From assembly GCA_004020545.1 (NCBI GenBank), contig SAQE01000036.1, positions 1-61,636 on the forward strand: a stretch of DNA of 61,636 nt, in the 5' to 3' direction. Positions 43,684-53,008 of this stretch are shown here, piece by piece. The notes beneath the pieces are model-generated. The model searched no databases. It was not told where the DNA came from and saw nothing but the letters and a program-made list of their open reading frames with translations. The DNA comes from Mesorhizobium sp. (GTDB taxonomy: Bacteria > Pseudomonadota > Alphaproteobacteria > Rhizobiales > Rhizobiaceae). The position numbers were made by a program, and so were the translations under genes. Position 1 is the stretch's first letter. The number at the start of each line of letters is the position of its first letter.

Positions 43684-45068
43684 CGGTGCTTGCCAAGGAC
43701 GGCGCCGCGCGGCCGGCCGAAGTCCCGGCCGCGCCGACCTTCCGCGAGGCGACGCGGCTGTGGGCCAAGATCGGCCTGCTCTCCTTCGGCGGGCCGGCCG
43801 GACAGATCGCAATGATGCACAAGGAGCTGGTCGAGGAGCGCCGCTGGATCGGCGAGGAACGCTTCCTGCACGCGCTCAACTACTGCATGCTCTTGCCTGG
43901 CCCCGAGGCGCAGCAGCTCGCCGTCTATATCGGCTGGCTGCTGCACCGGACAGCGGGCGGCCTCGTCGCCGGCACATTGTTCGTATTGCCGGGCGCGCTG
44001 GTCATGCTCGGCCTGAGCAGCTTCTACATGCTCTACAATGACGCGCCGGTCATCGAGGCGCTGTTCTTCGGCGTCAAGGCGGCGGTGCTTGCGGTCGTCG
44101 TCGAGGCGGTGATCCGCATCGGCAAACGAGCGCTGAAGAACCGCGCCATGGTGGCCATCGCGGTGGCGGCCTTCCTGGCCATCTATGTCCTCAAGCTGCC
44201 GTTTCCGCTGATCGTGCTTGCGGCAGGACTGATCGGCTGGATCGGCAATCGCTTCGCGCCAGGGCTGTTTTCCGGCTCGGCGCATGGCAACGGCGGTACC
44301 GCCACCGACAGAAGCGGCGTGGTCGACCTGATGTTCGAGCGCGGCGAGCTCGGCCACACCGTGCCGACCAAATGGCATGCGGCCCGCACCATCGCCATCT
44401 GGCTGCCGCTCTGGCTCGGACCGGTGGCTCTGATCGCCGTGCTGGCGGGACCGGGAAGCGTGTGGGCGCAGATCGGCGGCTTCTTCAGCCTGATGGCCGT
44501 CGTCACCTTCGGCGGCGCCTATGCGGTTCTCGCCTATGTCGCTCAGGCGGCGGTGACTTCGTTCGGCTGGCTTTCGCCTGGGCAGATGGTCGACGGGCTC
44601 GGCCTTGCCGAAACGACGCCCGGACCGCTGATCCTGGTGCTGCAATTCGTCGGCTTCGCCGCCGCCTACCGTCACGCCGGCGCGATCAACCCGTTGCTTG
44701 CCGGATCGCTTGGGGCGGTGCTGACGCTCTGGGCCACCTTCACGCCCTGCTTCTTCTGGATATTCCTCGGCGCGCCCTACATCGAGCAGTTGCGGCAGAA
44801 CAGGGCTCTGTCGGCGGCGCTCGGCGCGATCACGGCGGCCGTCGTCGGCGTCATCATGAACCTCGCGCTGTGGTTCGCACTGCATGTCGTCTTCGGCAAG
44901 GTCGAGAGTGTCGGCTGGGGCGTGGAGGTCCCGGTCCTCTCCTCGCTCGACTGGCGCGCGGCGCTGCTGTCGGCGGCGGCGATGGTCGCCATGCTCAGGC
45001 TGAAAGCCGGCATGTTGCCAACGCTCGCGGGATCGGCCCTGGCGGGACTGGCTCTGCAGGCATTGTGA
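43680..45068 (+). CDS. chrA: Chromate efflux transporter ChrA
   Basis: A 462-residue long-form CHR transporter with two homologous halves. Each carries the family signature: LLSFGGPAGQIAMMH...LLPGPEAQQL in the first, and VTFGGAYAVLAYVAQ...LAETTPGPLILVLQF in the second. About ten hydrophobic segments are visible. It exports chromate (and perhaps sulfate) across the inner membrane. Cotranslated with the rhodanese-ChrB gene. Confidence 0.93.
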   Translation: MTVLAKDGAARPAEVPAAPTFREATRLWAKIGLLSFGGPAGQIAMMHKELVEERRWIGEERFLHALNYCMLLPGPEAQQLAVYIGWLLHRTAGGLVAGTLFVLPGALVMLGLSSFYMLYNDAPVIEALFFGVKAAVLAVVVEAVIRIGKRALKNRAMVAIAVAAFLAIYVLKLPFPLIVLAAGLIGWIGNRFAPGLFSGSAHGNGGTATDRSGVVDLMFERGELGHTVPTKWHAARTIAIWLPLWLGPVALIAVLAGPGSVWAQIGGFFSLMAVVTFGGAYAVLAYVAQAAVTSFGWLSPGQMVDGLGLAETTPGPLILVLQFVGFAAAYRHAGAINPLLAGSLGAVLTLWATFTPCFFWIFLGAPYIEQLRQNRALSAALGAITAAVVGVIMNLALWFALHVVFGKVESVGWGVEVPVLSSLDWRAALLSAAAMVAMLRLKAGMLPTLAGSALAGLALQAL

Positions 45069-45105
45069 AAATCTTTCCGACCGCAGCCAAGCGTGATCGA
45101 TCTGC

Positions 45106-45115
45106 TTGTTTACAA
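45106..45115. promoter_or_regulatory. Candidate GntR/FCD operator TTGTTTACAA
   Basis: A near-palindrome TTGT-TT-ACAA lies 57 bases before the aldolase start. It fits the TTGTnnACAA form bound by many GntR regulators of the FCD class; the FCD gene at 46079 is the likely partner. Inference only. Confidence 0.4.
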
Positions 45116-45171
45116 CTAACATGTCAGCATGATACGGCTACCTGCAGATTGATGAATTTGGAGACTTTGCA

Positions 45172-46056
45172 GTGGCGTCGCGCTTTGGTCTGTCGGTTGC
45201 CCTCACTACGCCCTTCGATGCATCCGGGCGGATTGTCATCCCGCTGATGACCGCGCATGCCAGAGCCTGTCTCGATGCCGGCTGCAACAGCGTGACGCTG
45301 TTCGGCACCACGGGCGAAGGCGCTTCCGTCGGTACGGCGGAGCGGCAGGCGGTTATCGATGCCATGCTTGCGTCAGGTATTTCGGCCGATCAGCTCGTCG
45401 CCGGCGTGCTGGTCGATGCGGCGGAAGATGCCGCGGAGCAGTGCCGCCAGGCCCTGCAGCGCGGCGTCCGCAACATCCTGCTCGCGCCGCCGAGCTACTT
45501 CAAGAATGTCGGCGACGACGGGCTGTTCGGCTGGTTTGCGGCCGTGTTCGCCGCGCTTGGTCCGCTTGCCCGCGGCATGCTGCTCTACAACATCCCCTCG
45601 GTCACGACGGTGCAGCTCTCGCTCGACCTGATCGGCCGGCTGCGCAGGGCCTATCCAGGTGTGGTCGCCGGGGTCAAGGATTCCGGAGGAGACTGGGCCT
45701 ACAGCGAAGCGCTGCTCAAGGCGCATGGCGACCTGATCATCCTAATCGGCGACGAACGGCATCTGGCGCCCGCGGTGCGGATCGGCGGCCAGGGCGCGAT
45801 TTCCGGCATGGCCAATTTCGCCGCCGGCGAGCTTCGCGCCATGATCGAAAGCGGGCGCGACGATTCCCGTGTGGAGGGCTTCGTCCTCGAATTGCTCGGG
45901 CATCCGGTCATTCCGGCGGTGAAGGCCATGGTGGCGCGGCAGACCGGCGACGAACGCTGGCTGACGGTCCGGCCGCCGCTCGATGCGGTGGCATTGCAGC
46001 AGCGGCAGCAGCTTGGTGCCGCTTACGACAGGTTGTTTTCGACACAGGCGGCATGA
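45172..46056 (+). CDS. Dihydrodipicolinate synthase-family aldolase
   Basis: A 294-residue class I aldolase of the DapA/NanA superfamily. Schiff-base lysine K169 lies in VVAGVKDSGGDW, the catalytic tyrosine is Y139 in LLYNIPS, and the GTTGEG motif is present (LFGTTGEGASV). A GTG start has a GGAG site. Surrounded by a GntR regulator and a sugar importer rather than lysine genes, it most likely cleaves or dehydrates a keto-deoxy sugar acid. The exact reaction is unknown. Confidence 0.85.
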   Translation: MASRFGLSVALTTPFDASGRIVIPLMTAHARACLDAGCNSVTLFGTTGEGASVGTAERQAVIDAMLASGISADQLVAGVLVDAAEDAAEQCRQALQRGVRNILLAPPSYFKNVGDDGLFGWFAAVFAALGPLARGMLLYNIPSVTTVQLSLDLIGRLRRAYPGVVAGVKDSGGDWAYSEALLKAHGDLIILIGDERHLAPAVRIGGQGAISGMANFAAGELRAMIESGRDDSRVEGFVLELLGHPVIPAVKAMVARQTGDERWLTVRPPLDAVALQQRQQLGAAYDRLFSTQAA

Positions 46057-46078
46057 GCGGCGGAGGACGCTGATCGGC

Positions 46079-46738
46079 ATGGACGACACGAGCGAACCGG
46101 CAACTCTGAGGGAAAAGGCTTATGCCAGCTTCACGCGGCATCTGCTGGCCCGCGACCTCAGACCGGGCCAGTTCGTGTCGCAGCGCGAACTGGTCGCCTT
46201 CACCGGCCTGCCGCTTGGCGCCATCCGCGAGATCGTGCCGCGGCTCGAGGCGGAGGGGCTGCTGACCACGATCCCGCAGCGCGGCATGCAGATCGCGCAT
46301 ATCGACATCAGCCTGATCCGCGAGGCCTTCCAGTTCCGTCTCTTCATGGAGCGCGAGGCGGTCGCGCTGTTTGCCGTCAACGCTTCCGATGCCGAGATTG
46401 CGCGGCTGCGGCGCGAGCACGAGGACATGCTCGCCCAGGCGCTGGCGCAGACCCCGACGCCGGAAATGGAAGCCAAGGCACAGAACATCGACTGGGCCAT
46501 GCACGACACCTTCATTAGCGCACTGGGCAACGAGATCATCGCCAAGGCCTATCTGGTGAACTCGGTGAAAATCCGCCTCATCCACCAGGAGCGCTTTCGC
46601 ATTGACGGTCGCGTCGTGCCGGTCATGCGCGAACATCTCGCGGTGATCGATGCGTTGGAGAAACGCGATCCGCAGAAGGCGGTCGAGGCGATCAGCCAGC
46701 ACATCGACAATGCGCGCCGGCTGGCGCTCCAGATCTGA
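46079..46738 (+). CDS. GntR/FadR-like transcriptional regulator (FCD domain)
   Basis: A 219-residue regulator. The N-terminal winged helix (SQRELVAFTGLPLGAIREIVPRLEAEGLLTTIPQRG) is followed by an all-helical FCD domain with the conserved histidine, aspartate residues expected for metal-ligand binding (DWAMHDTF, MREHLAVIDAL). ATG 46079 follows GGAGG. It sits between the aldolase and the second sugar importer and probably controls both. Confidence 0.88.
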   Translation: MDDTSEPATLREKAYASFTRHLLARDLRPGQFVSQRELVAFTGLPLGAIREIVPRLEAEGLLTTIPQRGMQIAHIDISLIREAFQFRLFMEREAVALFAVNASDAEIARLRREHEDMLAQALAQTPTPEMEAKAQNIDWAMHDTFISALGNEIIAKAYLVNSVKIRLIHQERFRIDGRVVPVMREHLAVIDALEKRDPQKAVEAISQHIDNARRLALQI

Positions 46739-46802
46739 GGAAGCAGGACCGCGCCGCAATCGTCGCGGCGCAATCGACAACGACAGCAACCGGGAGGAAG
46801 AA

Positions 46803-48140
46803 ATGTCGTCCAATCCGTTCAATCCAACCAGGAGGCAGCTGCTCCAGGGCACCGCCGCGCTTACCGCCGCCGGCCTTGCCGGTCTTCGTCCGAGCTTCGC
46901 CGCTGGCGTCGACTGGAAGCGCTTTGCCGGCACGACGCTCGACGTCAATCTGGTCAAGAGCCCGCGCAGCGACACCATCCTGAAGAACCTGGCCGAGTTC
47001 GAGGAACTGACCGGCATCAAGGTCAATGCGGAGGCGACCCCCGAACAGCAGCAGCGCCAGAAGACGGTGATCGAGCTCAGCTCCGGCAAGCCGAGCTTCG
47101 ACGTCGTGCATCTGAGCTACCATGTGCAGAAGCGGCAGTTCGAGAAGGGCGGCTGGCTTGCCGATATTTCCGGCTACCTTGCCGATCCGGGCCTCACCGA
47201 TCCTGGGCTGGTCGAAAGCGACTTCGCCGAGGCCGGCATGCAGTTCGCCAAGGACGACAAGGGCGTGCTGCGCTCGCTGCCGTTCTCGGTCGACTACTGG
47301 ATCCTCTACTGGAACAAGGAGCTGTTCGACGCCAAGGGGCTGAAATATCCCGAGAGCTTCGAGCAACTGGTGGCTGCCGCCGAAGTGCTGACGGACCCGT
47401 CGAGCAACACCTTCGGCTTCGTCGCCCGCGGCCTCAAGAACGCCAACACGCCGGTGTGGACGTCGCTGATGCTCGGCTACGACATGACGCCGCTCGGCAG
47501 CGACGGCAAGCTGCGCACCACGTCGCCGGAAGCGGTCGAAGCCGCAAGCCTGTACCAACGGCTGATGACCAAGGCCGCGCCTCCCGGCGTCACCGGCTTC
47601 AACTGGGCCGAGGCGCAATCCGCCTTCCTGCAGGGCAAGATCGGCATGTGGTTCGACGGCGTGGGCTTCGCGCCGCCTATGGAAAATCCGGAGAAGTCGC
47701 GGGTGGTCGGCAAGGTCGGCTATGGCGTCATGCCAAAGGGGCCGAAAGCCCATGCCGCGGGCACGTTCGGCGACGGCATCGGCGTGACCTCCGCCAGCAC
47801 GAAGAAGGAAGCGGCCTATCTCTTCTGCCAGTGGGCGGTATCGCCGGCCATGGGCGCGCGCCTGCTGCAGGCCGGCGCCGGCGTGCCGTTCCGCAAGTCG
47901 GTGCTCGAAGACCCCAAGGTGCGCGAGGGCGTCACCATGCCGCCAAGCTGGCTGGACGCCGTGGTCGGCTCCGGCAACATCAGCCGGCTGGCGCTGCCGG
48001 TCATCATCCCGGTCACCGAGTTCCGCGACATCTATGGCGTGGCGCTGACCAACATGATTGCCGGCGCCGATCCGGCCGCCGAGCTGAAGAAGGCCACCGA
48101 GCAGTTCCAGCCGGTTCTCGACAGGAGCGAGCAAGGCTGA
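46803..48140 (+). CDS. Sugar ABC transporter substrate-binding protein (family 1)
   Basis: A 445-residue binding protein. The N-terminus carries a twin-arginine-type signal (TRRQLLQGTAALTAAGLAG, cleavage near FAA-G, residue 34), so it may be exported by Tat. The rest is a family-1 solute-binding fold with the region KIGMWFDGVGFAPPM. GGGAGGAAG precedes the ATG. First gene of a complete CUT1-type importer. Confidence 0.9.
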   Translation: MSSNPFNPTRRQLLQGTAALTAAGLAGLRPSFAAGVDWKRFAGTTLDVNLVKSPRSDTILKNLAEFEELTGIKVNAEATPEQQQRQKTVIELSSGKPSFDVVHLSYHVQKRQFEKGGWLADISGYLADPGLTDPGLVESDFAEAGMQFAKDDKGVLRSLPFSVDYWILYWNKELFDAKGLKYPESFEQLVAAAEVLTDPSSNTFGFVARGLKNANTPVWTSLMLGYDMTPLGSDGKLRTTSPEAVEAASLYQRLMTKAAPPGVTGFNWAEAQSAFLQGKIGMWFDGVGFAPPMENPEKSRVVGKVGYGVMPKGPKAHAAGTFGDGIGVTSASTKKEAAYLFCQWAVSPAMGARLLQAGAGVPFRKSVLEDPKVREGVTMPPSWLDAVVGSGNISRLALPVIIPVTEFRDIYGVALTNMIAGADPAAELKKATEQFQPVLDRSEQG

Positions 48141-49078
48141 TGTCCGCCATCACCCCGGAACGCGCAGGGGTGACGACGCAAGCCATCGAAGAGAGCCAGC
48201 CGGTGCGGCTGGCTCCCAACTACTGGCCTTTCGTCGTCCCGGCGCTCGTCGTCGTCGGCGCCGTGATCGTCTTTCCCTGGGCCTTCACGCTGTGGATGAG
48301 CGTCAACAGCTGGACGCTTGGCCAGTCGCGGAGCTTTGCCGGGTTGGAGAATTATCTGCGCCTGGCGAGCGATCAGCGCTTCTGGGAATCGCTCTGGCAT
48401 ACCTTGACCTACACATTCCTGTCCGTCGTCGCGCCGATGTTCCTCGGCACTGTCGCCGCCCTCATCTTCGACGCCAGGTTTGCCTTGCGTGGCCTGCTGC
48501 GCGGCATCTTCGTGATGCCGATGATGGCCACACCCGTTGCCGTGGCACTGGTATGGACCATGATGTTCCATCCGCAGCTCGGCGTGCTCAACTATCTCTT
48601 GTCGCTGGTCGGCATTCCGGCGCAGGAGTGGATCTTCAACGCCAACACGGTCATCCCTTCGCTGGTCGCGGTGGAGACCTGGCAGTGGACGCCGCTGGTG
48701 ATGCTGATCGTGCTGGGCGGGCTGGCTTCCGTGCCGCGCGAGCCGTTCGAGAGCGCCGAGATCGACGGCGCCAACGCCTGGCAGCAGTTCCGCTACCTGA
48801 CCTTGCCGATGATCGCGCCGTTCCTGATGATCGCGGTCATCATCCGCACCATCGATGCGCTGAAGAGCTTCGACATCATCTACGCGATGACCCAGGGTGG
48901 GCCGGGCACGGCGTCGGAGACGATCAACATCTATCTCTACAACACCGCCTTCTCTTACTACGACATGGGCTATGGCTCGGCCATGGCCGTCGTCTTCTTC
49001 ATCGTCATCGTGGCGCTGTCCTTCATCCTTTTGATGTTGCGCCAGCGTTCGCAATGGATCGACGCGGAGGGCAAATAA
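48140..49078 (+). CDS. Sugar ABC transporter permease (MalF/UgpA type)
   Basis: A 312-residue permease with six spans; the EAA-loop is SAEIDGANAWQQFRYL. The ATG overlaps the binding-protein stop (TGATG). The long upstream frame is a shadow of that gene and is excluded. Partner of the next permease. Confidence 0.9.
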   Translation: MSAITPERAGVTTQAIEESQPVRLAPNYWPFVVPALVVVGAVIVFPWAFTLWMSVNSWTLGQSRSFAGLENYLRLASDQRFWESLWHTLTYTFLSVVAPMFLGTVAALIFDARFALRGLLRGIFVMPMMATPVAVALVWTMMFHPQLGVLNYLLSLVGIPAQEWIFNANTVIPSLVAVETWQWTPLVMLIVLGGLASVPREPFESAEIDGANAWQQFRYLTLPMIAPFLMIAVIIRTIDALKSFDIIYAMTQGGPGTASETINIYLYNTAFSYYDMGYGSAMAVVFFIVIVALSFILLMLRQRSQWIDAEGK

Positions 49079-49900
49079 ATGAGCTCGCGGCTTCTCAACA
49101 AGCTGGGCCTGTTCTTCGCGGCGCTGGTGCTGGTCTCGCCGGCCATCCTGTTCTTCCTCTGGATGATCTCGCTGTCGCTGAAGTTCGAGATCGACAACGG
49201 CGCCTATCCGCCGATCCTGATCCCCGAGCGCTTCGCCTGGTCGAACTATGCCAAGGTGTTCGAGGAGAACAATTTCCTGCTCTATATGTGGAATTCGGTG
49301 CTGGTGACCGGCACGGCGACGCTGCTGGCGCTGTTGATCGGCGTGCCGGCGGGTTACGGCATTGCCCGCCTCAAGGCGGAGCGCTCCGCGGTCGTCATCA
49401 TGATCGCCCGCATGACGCCGGGGCTCTCCTACCTCATCCCGCTGTTCCTGTTGTTCCAGTGGCTGGGAATCCTTGGCACGCTCTGGCCGCAGATCATCAT
49501 CCATCTGGTGGTGACTGTGCCGATCGTGGTCTGGGTGATGATCGGCTATTTCGAGACGACCCCGATGGAGCTGGAAGAGGCGGCCAACATCGACGGCGCA
49601 ACCTCCTGGCAGGTGTTCCGGCTGGTGGCGCTGCCGATCGCCAAGCCCGGCATCGTCGTCGCCTTCATCCTGTCGATCATCTTCTCGTGGAACAACTTCG
49701 TCTTCGGCGTGGTGCTCGCCAGCCGCGAGACACGAACGTTGCCGGTCGCCGTCTACAACATGCTGTCCTACGAGCAGGTGAGCTGGGGGCCGCTCGCCGC
49801 CGCCGCGCTCGTGGTTACGCTGCCGGTGCTGGTTCTGACCATGTTCGCGCAACGGCAGATCGTCGCGGGGCTGACCGCAGGCGCGGTCAAGGGCGGCTGA
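49079..49900 (+). CDS. Sugar ABC transporter permease (MalG/UgpE type)
   Basis: A 273-residue permease with six spans; the EAA-loop is [18 protein letters not shown] and the C-terminus ends in the [15 protein letters not shown]-type motif. It follows the preceding stop without a gap. Confidence 0.9.
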   Translation: MSSRLLNKLGLFFAALVLVSPAILFFLWMISLSLKFEIDNGAYPPILIPERFAWSNYAKVFEENNFLLYMWNSVLVTGTATLLALLIGVPAGYGIARLKAERSAVVIMIARMTPGLSYLIPLFLLFQWLGILGTLWPQIIIHLVVTVPIVVWVMIGYFETTPMELEEAANIDGATSWQVFRLVALPIAKPGIVVAFILSIIFSWNNFVFGVVLASRETRTLPVAVYNMLSYEQVSWGPLAAAALVVTLPVLVLTMFAQRQIVAGLTAGAVKGG

Positions 49901-49937
49901 GCGCCTGATCCGCCGTCACTTTCTTTGGAGAGACGCA

Positions 49938-50996
49938 ATGGCATCGGTAAGCATCAACAATGTGCAGAAGGCTTTCGGAGCCACCAAGATCATCCACGAC
50001 GTCAGTGTCGATATCGCCGACGGCGAGTTCGTCATCCTGGTTGGGCCGTCGGGCTGCGGAAAGTCGACGCTGCTGCGCATGATCGCGGGGCTCGAAACGA
50101 TCTCGGGCGGCAAGATCGCGATCGGCGAGCGCACCGTGAACAACCTCAGGGCACGGGACCGCAACATCGCCATGGTGTTCCAGAACTACGCGCTCTACCC
50201 GCACATGACGGTGGCCGACAATATGGGCTTCGCGCTCAGGATCAAGAAGGCCGATCCGGCCGATACCGCGAGCCGGGTCAAGCGGGCGGCAGGCATTCTC
50301 GGCCTCGAAAAGCTGCTCGACCGCTATCCGCGGCAGCTTTCCGGCGGCCAGCGCCAGCGCGTCGCCATGGGCCGTGCCATCGTGCGCGATCCGCAGGTGT
50401 TCCTGTTCGACGAGCCGCTCAGCAACCTCGACGCCAAGCTGCGCGTCCAGATGCGCGGCGAGATCAAGGCGCTGCACCAGCGGCTCGGCACCACCACGAT
50501 CTATGTCACGCACGACCAGATCGAGGCCATGACAATGGCCGACAAGATCGTCGTGCTGCATGACGGCCTTGTCGAGCAGATCGGCGCGCCGCTCGATCTC
50601 TACGACCGCCCGGCCAATCTGTTCGTCGCCGGCTTCATCGGCTCGCCCGCCATGAACTTCATCCCCGGCCACATCGAAGAGGGCATCTTCCGCAGCGCCG
50701 GCGGGCTGACGCTGCCGCTGCCGGAAAGCATACAGCCGGGCGAAGCGGCGGGCAGGGAATTGGTTTACGGCATCCGTCCCGAACATATCCGGGCGACCGG
50801 CCAGGGTCTCCCCGGCACCGTCACGCTCATGGAGGCGACCGGCTCGGAAATCTTCGCCATGGTGGACTGTGGCGGCGAAGCGATCTCCTGCCTGTTCCGC
50901 GAGCGGCTGGCGTTGAAGCAGGGCGAGGGTGTGCGGATCGAGGTCGACCGCGCCTTGGCGCATCTGTTCGACGCCAAGACCGGCAGGCGCATCTGA
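49938..50996 (+). CDS. Sugar ABC transporter ATP-binding protein (UgpC type)
   Basis: A 352-residue ATPase: Walker [11 protein letters not shown]-loop [12 protein letters not shown], signature [15 protein letters not shown], Walker [17 protein letters not shown] domain with [19 protein letters not shown] site precedes the ATG. It closes the second sugar importer operon. Similar to the ATPase at 38186, so the two systems may cross-energise. Confidence 0.92.
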   Translation: MASVSINNVQKAFGATKIIHDVSVDIADGEFVILVGPSGCGKSTLLRMIAGLETISGGKIAIGERTVNNLRARDRNIAMVFQNYALYPHMTVADNMGFALRIKKADPADTASRVKRAAGILGLEKLLDRYPRQLSGGQRQRVAMGRAIVRDPQVFLFDEPLSNLDAKLRVQMRGEIKALHQRLGTTTIYVTHDQIEAMTMADKIVVLHDGLVEQIGAPLDLYDRPANLFVAGFIGSPAMNFIPGHIEEGIFRSAGGLTLPLPESIQPGEAAGRELVYGIRPEHIRATGQGLPGTVTLMEATGSEIFAMVDCGGEAISCLFRERLALKQGEGVRIEVDRALAHLFDAKTGRRI

Positions 50997-51032
50997 TCGC
51001 TGCAATCCTCGCTCTCGAGCGTCGAGTGACAA

Positions 51033-51054
51033 TCGATCACGTCAGTGTGATCGA
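51033..51054. promoter_or_regulatory. Inverted repeat after the importer ATPase
   Basis: TCGATCAC and GTGATCGA flank a six-base spacer and are followed by an A-tract. On the minus strand this would resemble a terminator reversed; on the plus strand it is more like an operator upstream of the sigma gene. Confidence 0.35.
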
Positions 51055-51071
51055 AAAAAGACTGATCATTC

Positions 51072-51099
51072 GGGAATAACCCGCCGGTTCCATCGGTCT
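51072..51099 (+). promoter_or_regulatory. Possible ECF-type promoter
   Basis: GGGAATAAC, then about 15 bases, then GGTCT resembles the GGAATA-type -35 elements of some alphaproteobacterial ECF sigma promoters. If so, the sigma factor downstream is autoregulated. The -10 part is weak. Confidence 0.2.
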
Positions 51100-51436
51100 T
51101 CTGGGCATACGCCGCTCATGGCGTTGCGGGAGACCGACATGACCCATCGCGACAATGCGAACGCCGGGAGGCAGGGCATAGGCCGGCGCCGGCCCCTGGA
51201 GCGGCTGAGCTGGACCAAAGTGCTTTTGGCATCGCCGTCCTGCCACCGGGCCTGACCTGGTGATGCGCCGTTCCCTTCCGAGGCGCTTGACTCCGGTGAC
51301 ACCTATGCCTTCACCTCCACCAAAGCAGGCGCCTTCGCCTGCAATAGCGATCTTCACCCGCACGAGCAGGGACCGACCGCCGCCACCCGCTGAAGGTGGC
51401 CGCAAAGCCCCGGCGGGAGCGCCTGACGGTGGAACG

Positions 51437-51979
51437 GTGTTGAGCGAGAAAATGCTGGCCGCGCGTTTTGCCGAGGTGGTGCTGCCGCATCTCGGCGACG
51501 CGCTGTCGCTCGCCCGCTGGCTGACCGGTAACGCAGCGGACGCCGAGGATGTGGTGCAGGAGGCTTGCCTCAAGGCGCATGCCGGCATTGCCGGTTTTGC
51601 CGGCGGCAATCCGCGCGCCTGGCTGCTCACCATCGTTCGCAACGCCTCCTACACCTGGATGGCTCGCAACCGTCCTCGCGCTGTGGTTGCCGTCGGCGAT
51701 CTCGCCGATCTCGACGATGTCTCGCCGCCGCCCGATGGCGACGCAGACAGCCCAGAGGCGGCGCTGATCGCCAAGGCGAACTCGGCGGTGGTGGAGGCGG
51801 CGATCGCAAGGCTGCCGGACGCGTTTCGCGAAACGCTGGTGCTGCGCGACATAAACGGTCTCAGCTATCGCGAGATCGCGGCCATGCTCGGCGTGCCGCA
51901 AGGCACGGTGATGTCGCGGCTGGCGCGGGCCCGCAGCCTGCTGATGACGGATATTGGAGGGCGCCATGAGCCCGCGTGA
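51437..51979 (+). CDS. ECF (extracytoplasmic function) RNA polymerase sigma factor
   Basis: About 180 residues with sigma region 2 (ARWLTGNAADAEDVVQEACLKAHAGI) and region 4 (LSYREIAAMLGVPQGTVMSRLARARSLL). The start is uncertain: GTG 51437, TTG 51440 or ATG 51452; upstream frame is rejected as random proline-rich sequence. It overlaps the anti-sigma gene by 14 bases, a classic regulator pair responding to envelope or oxidative stress. Confidence 0.88.
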   Translation: MLSEKMLAARFAEVVLPHLGDALSLARWLTGNAADAEDVVQEACLKAHAGIAGFAGGNPRAWLLTIVRNASYTWMARNRPRAVVAVGDLADLDDVSPPPDGDADSPEAALIAKANSAVVEAAIARLPDAFRETLVLRDINGLSYREIAAMLGVPQGTVMSRLARARSLLMTDIGGRHEPA

Positions 51980-52871
51980 GGACGGATTGCCGCAAGACCC
52001 GCAGGATATGAAGCTGATGATCCATGCCCTTGTCGATGGCGAGCTCGACGCCGCGGCGGCCCTTGCCGTCGAACGGCGCATCGCAGCCGATCCCGAGCTT
52101 GCCGCCGAGCATGCCCGTATCGTCGCGCTGCGCATGGCTGTCGGCAGCGTGCTGCGGCCGGCGGTCAGCGACGACTTCCTGGCGCGCATCGCGTCGATCG
52201 CCGAGGCGAAAGGCGCCGACGAAGCCGAGGCCGCGCAGGCCGAAGTCGTGAAGGCGGAGCCGCAGCCGCAGCAGCACCAGGGCGAAGTCATCGAGATGCG
52301 GCCGCGCGCTTCGGCACGCTGGTTCAACTCCTTCGACTGGCGCCAGATGGCGGCCTCGATCGTGCTCACGGCGTTTGTCGCTAGTGGCGCGACGCAATGG
52401 CTGATGGTGGAGAATGCGCCCGACAGCTTTGCGGTCGCCGTCGCCAACGGCCATCGCCGCAGCCTGCTCGCCGCAACCCCGGTCGACATCGTGTCGTCCG
52501 ACCGCCACACGGTGAAGCCGTGGCTCGACGGCCGGATCGGCGTGTCGCCGCCGGCGCCCGACATGGCCAAGGACGGCTACGCGCTGCTTGGTGGGCGAGT
52601 CGAAGTGATCGGCGACAGACCGATGCCGGCGCTGGTCTATCGCCACCATGAGCATCTGATCACCCTGGTGGCAGCACCACAGCAGACTGGAGGTGCATCC
52701 GTGCCGGTGGCGGACGATCTCTCGGCGGGCGGCTTCCTGCTGGTCCACTGGACCGACGGCGCCTTTTCCTATTGGGCGATCTCGGATGCCGAGCGGCCGG
52801 CGCTCGACGATTTCGCCGCCCGTTTCCGGGCCGCCGCGGCAGCCAATCCGGCGGCCGGCAGCCCAGGTTGA
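51966..52871 (+). CDS. Anti-sigma factor (membrane-bound)
   Basis: A 301-residue protein: N-terminal cytoplasmic anti-sigma domain (MIHALVDGELDAAAALAVERRIAADPEL, the zinc-less class), a glutamine/proline-rich linker, one membrane span at about residues 129-147 (MAASIVLTAFVASGATQWL), and a periplasmic domain. ATG 51966 has a GGAGGG site and overlaps the sigma gene. It should hold the sigma factor inactive at the membrane until a signal arrives. Confidence 0.87.
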   Translation: MSPREDGLPQDPQDMKLMIHALVDGELDAAAALAVERRIAADPELAAEHARIVALRMAVGSVLRPAVSDDFLARIASIAEAKGADEAEAAQAEVVKAEPQPQQHQGEVIEMRPRASARWFNSFDWRQMAASIVLTAFVASGATQWLMVENAPDSFAVAVANGHRRSLLAATPVDIVSSDRHTVKPWLDGRIGVSPPAPDMAKDGYALLGGRVEVIGDRPMPALVYRHHEHLITLVAAPQQTGGASVPVADDLSAGGFLLVHWTDGAFSYWAISDAERPALDDFAARFRAAAAANPAAGSPG

Positions 52872-52923
52872 ATACAGGCCCCTGTCAGGAACGGGCCAAC
52901 CAAACCGGCAGCATTCAACAGTG

Positions 52924-52951
52924 GGAACGACGCGCCTCGAAGCGCCGTTCC
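52924..52951. other. Hairpin between convergent genes
   Basis: GGAACG-A-CGC pairs with GCG-C-CGTTCC (one mismatch) in the gap between the anti-sigma gene and the convergent acyltransferase gene; a second small TCCGG/CCGGA hairpin follows near 52980. No T-tract, so only weakly terminator-like. Confidence 0.35.
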
Positions 52952-53008
52952 GGACCCCGTGCGAACGCTGCGCCGAATCTGTCCGGTTTCCGGACCATAG
53001 GGAGCCGA

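Larger units (their letters stand above)
51001..51436. other. Intergenic region upstream of the ECF sigma gene
   Basis: About 440 bases. It contains an eight-base-arm palindrome at 51033 and a possible ECF promoter near 51072. A 44-codon frame at 51121-51255 has no convincing ribosome-binding site or similarity. The frame of the sigma gene stays open to 51260, but the translation before 51437 is proline-rich and random-looking. Confidence 0.5.

Noticed and set aside
51121-51255. 44-codon frame upstream of the sigma gene
   Set aside because: No ribosome-binding site, no similarity, and Arg-rich random composition.
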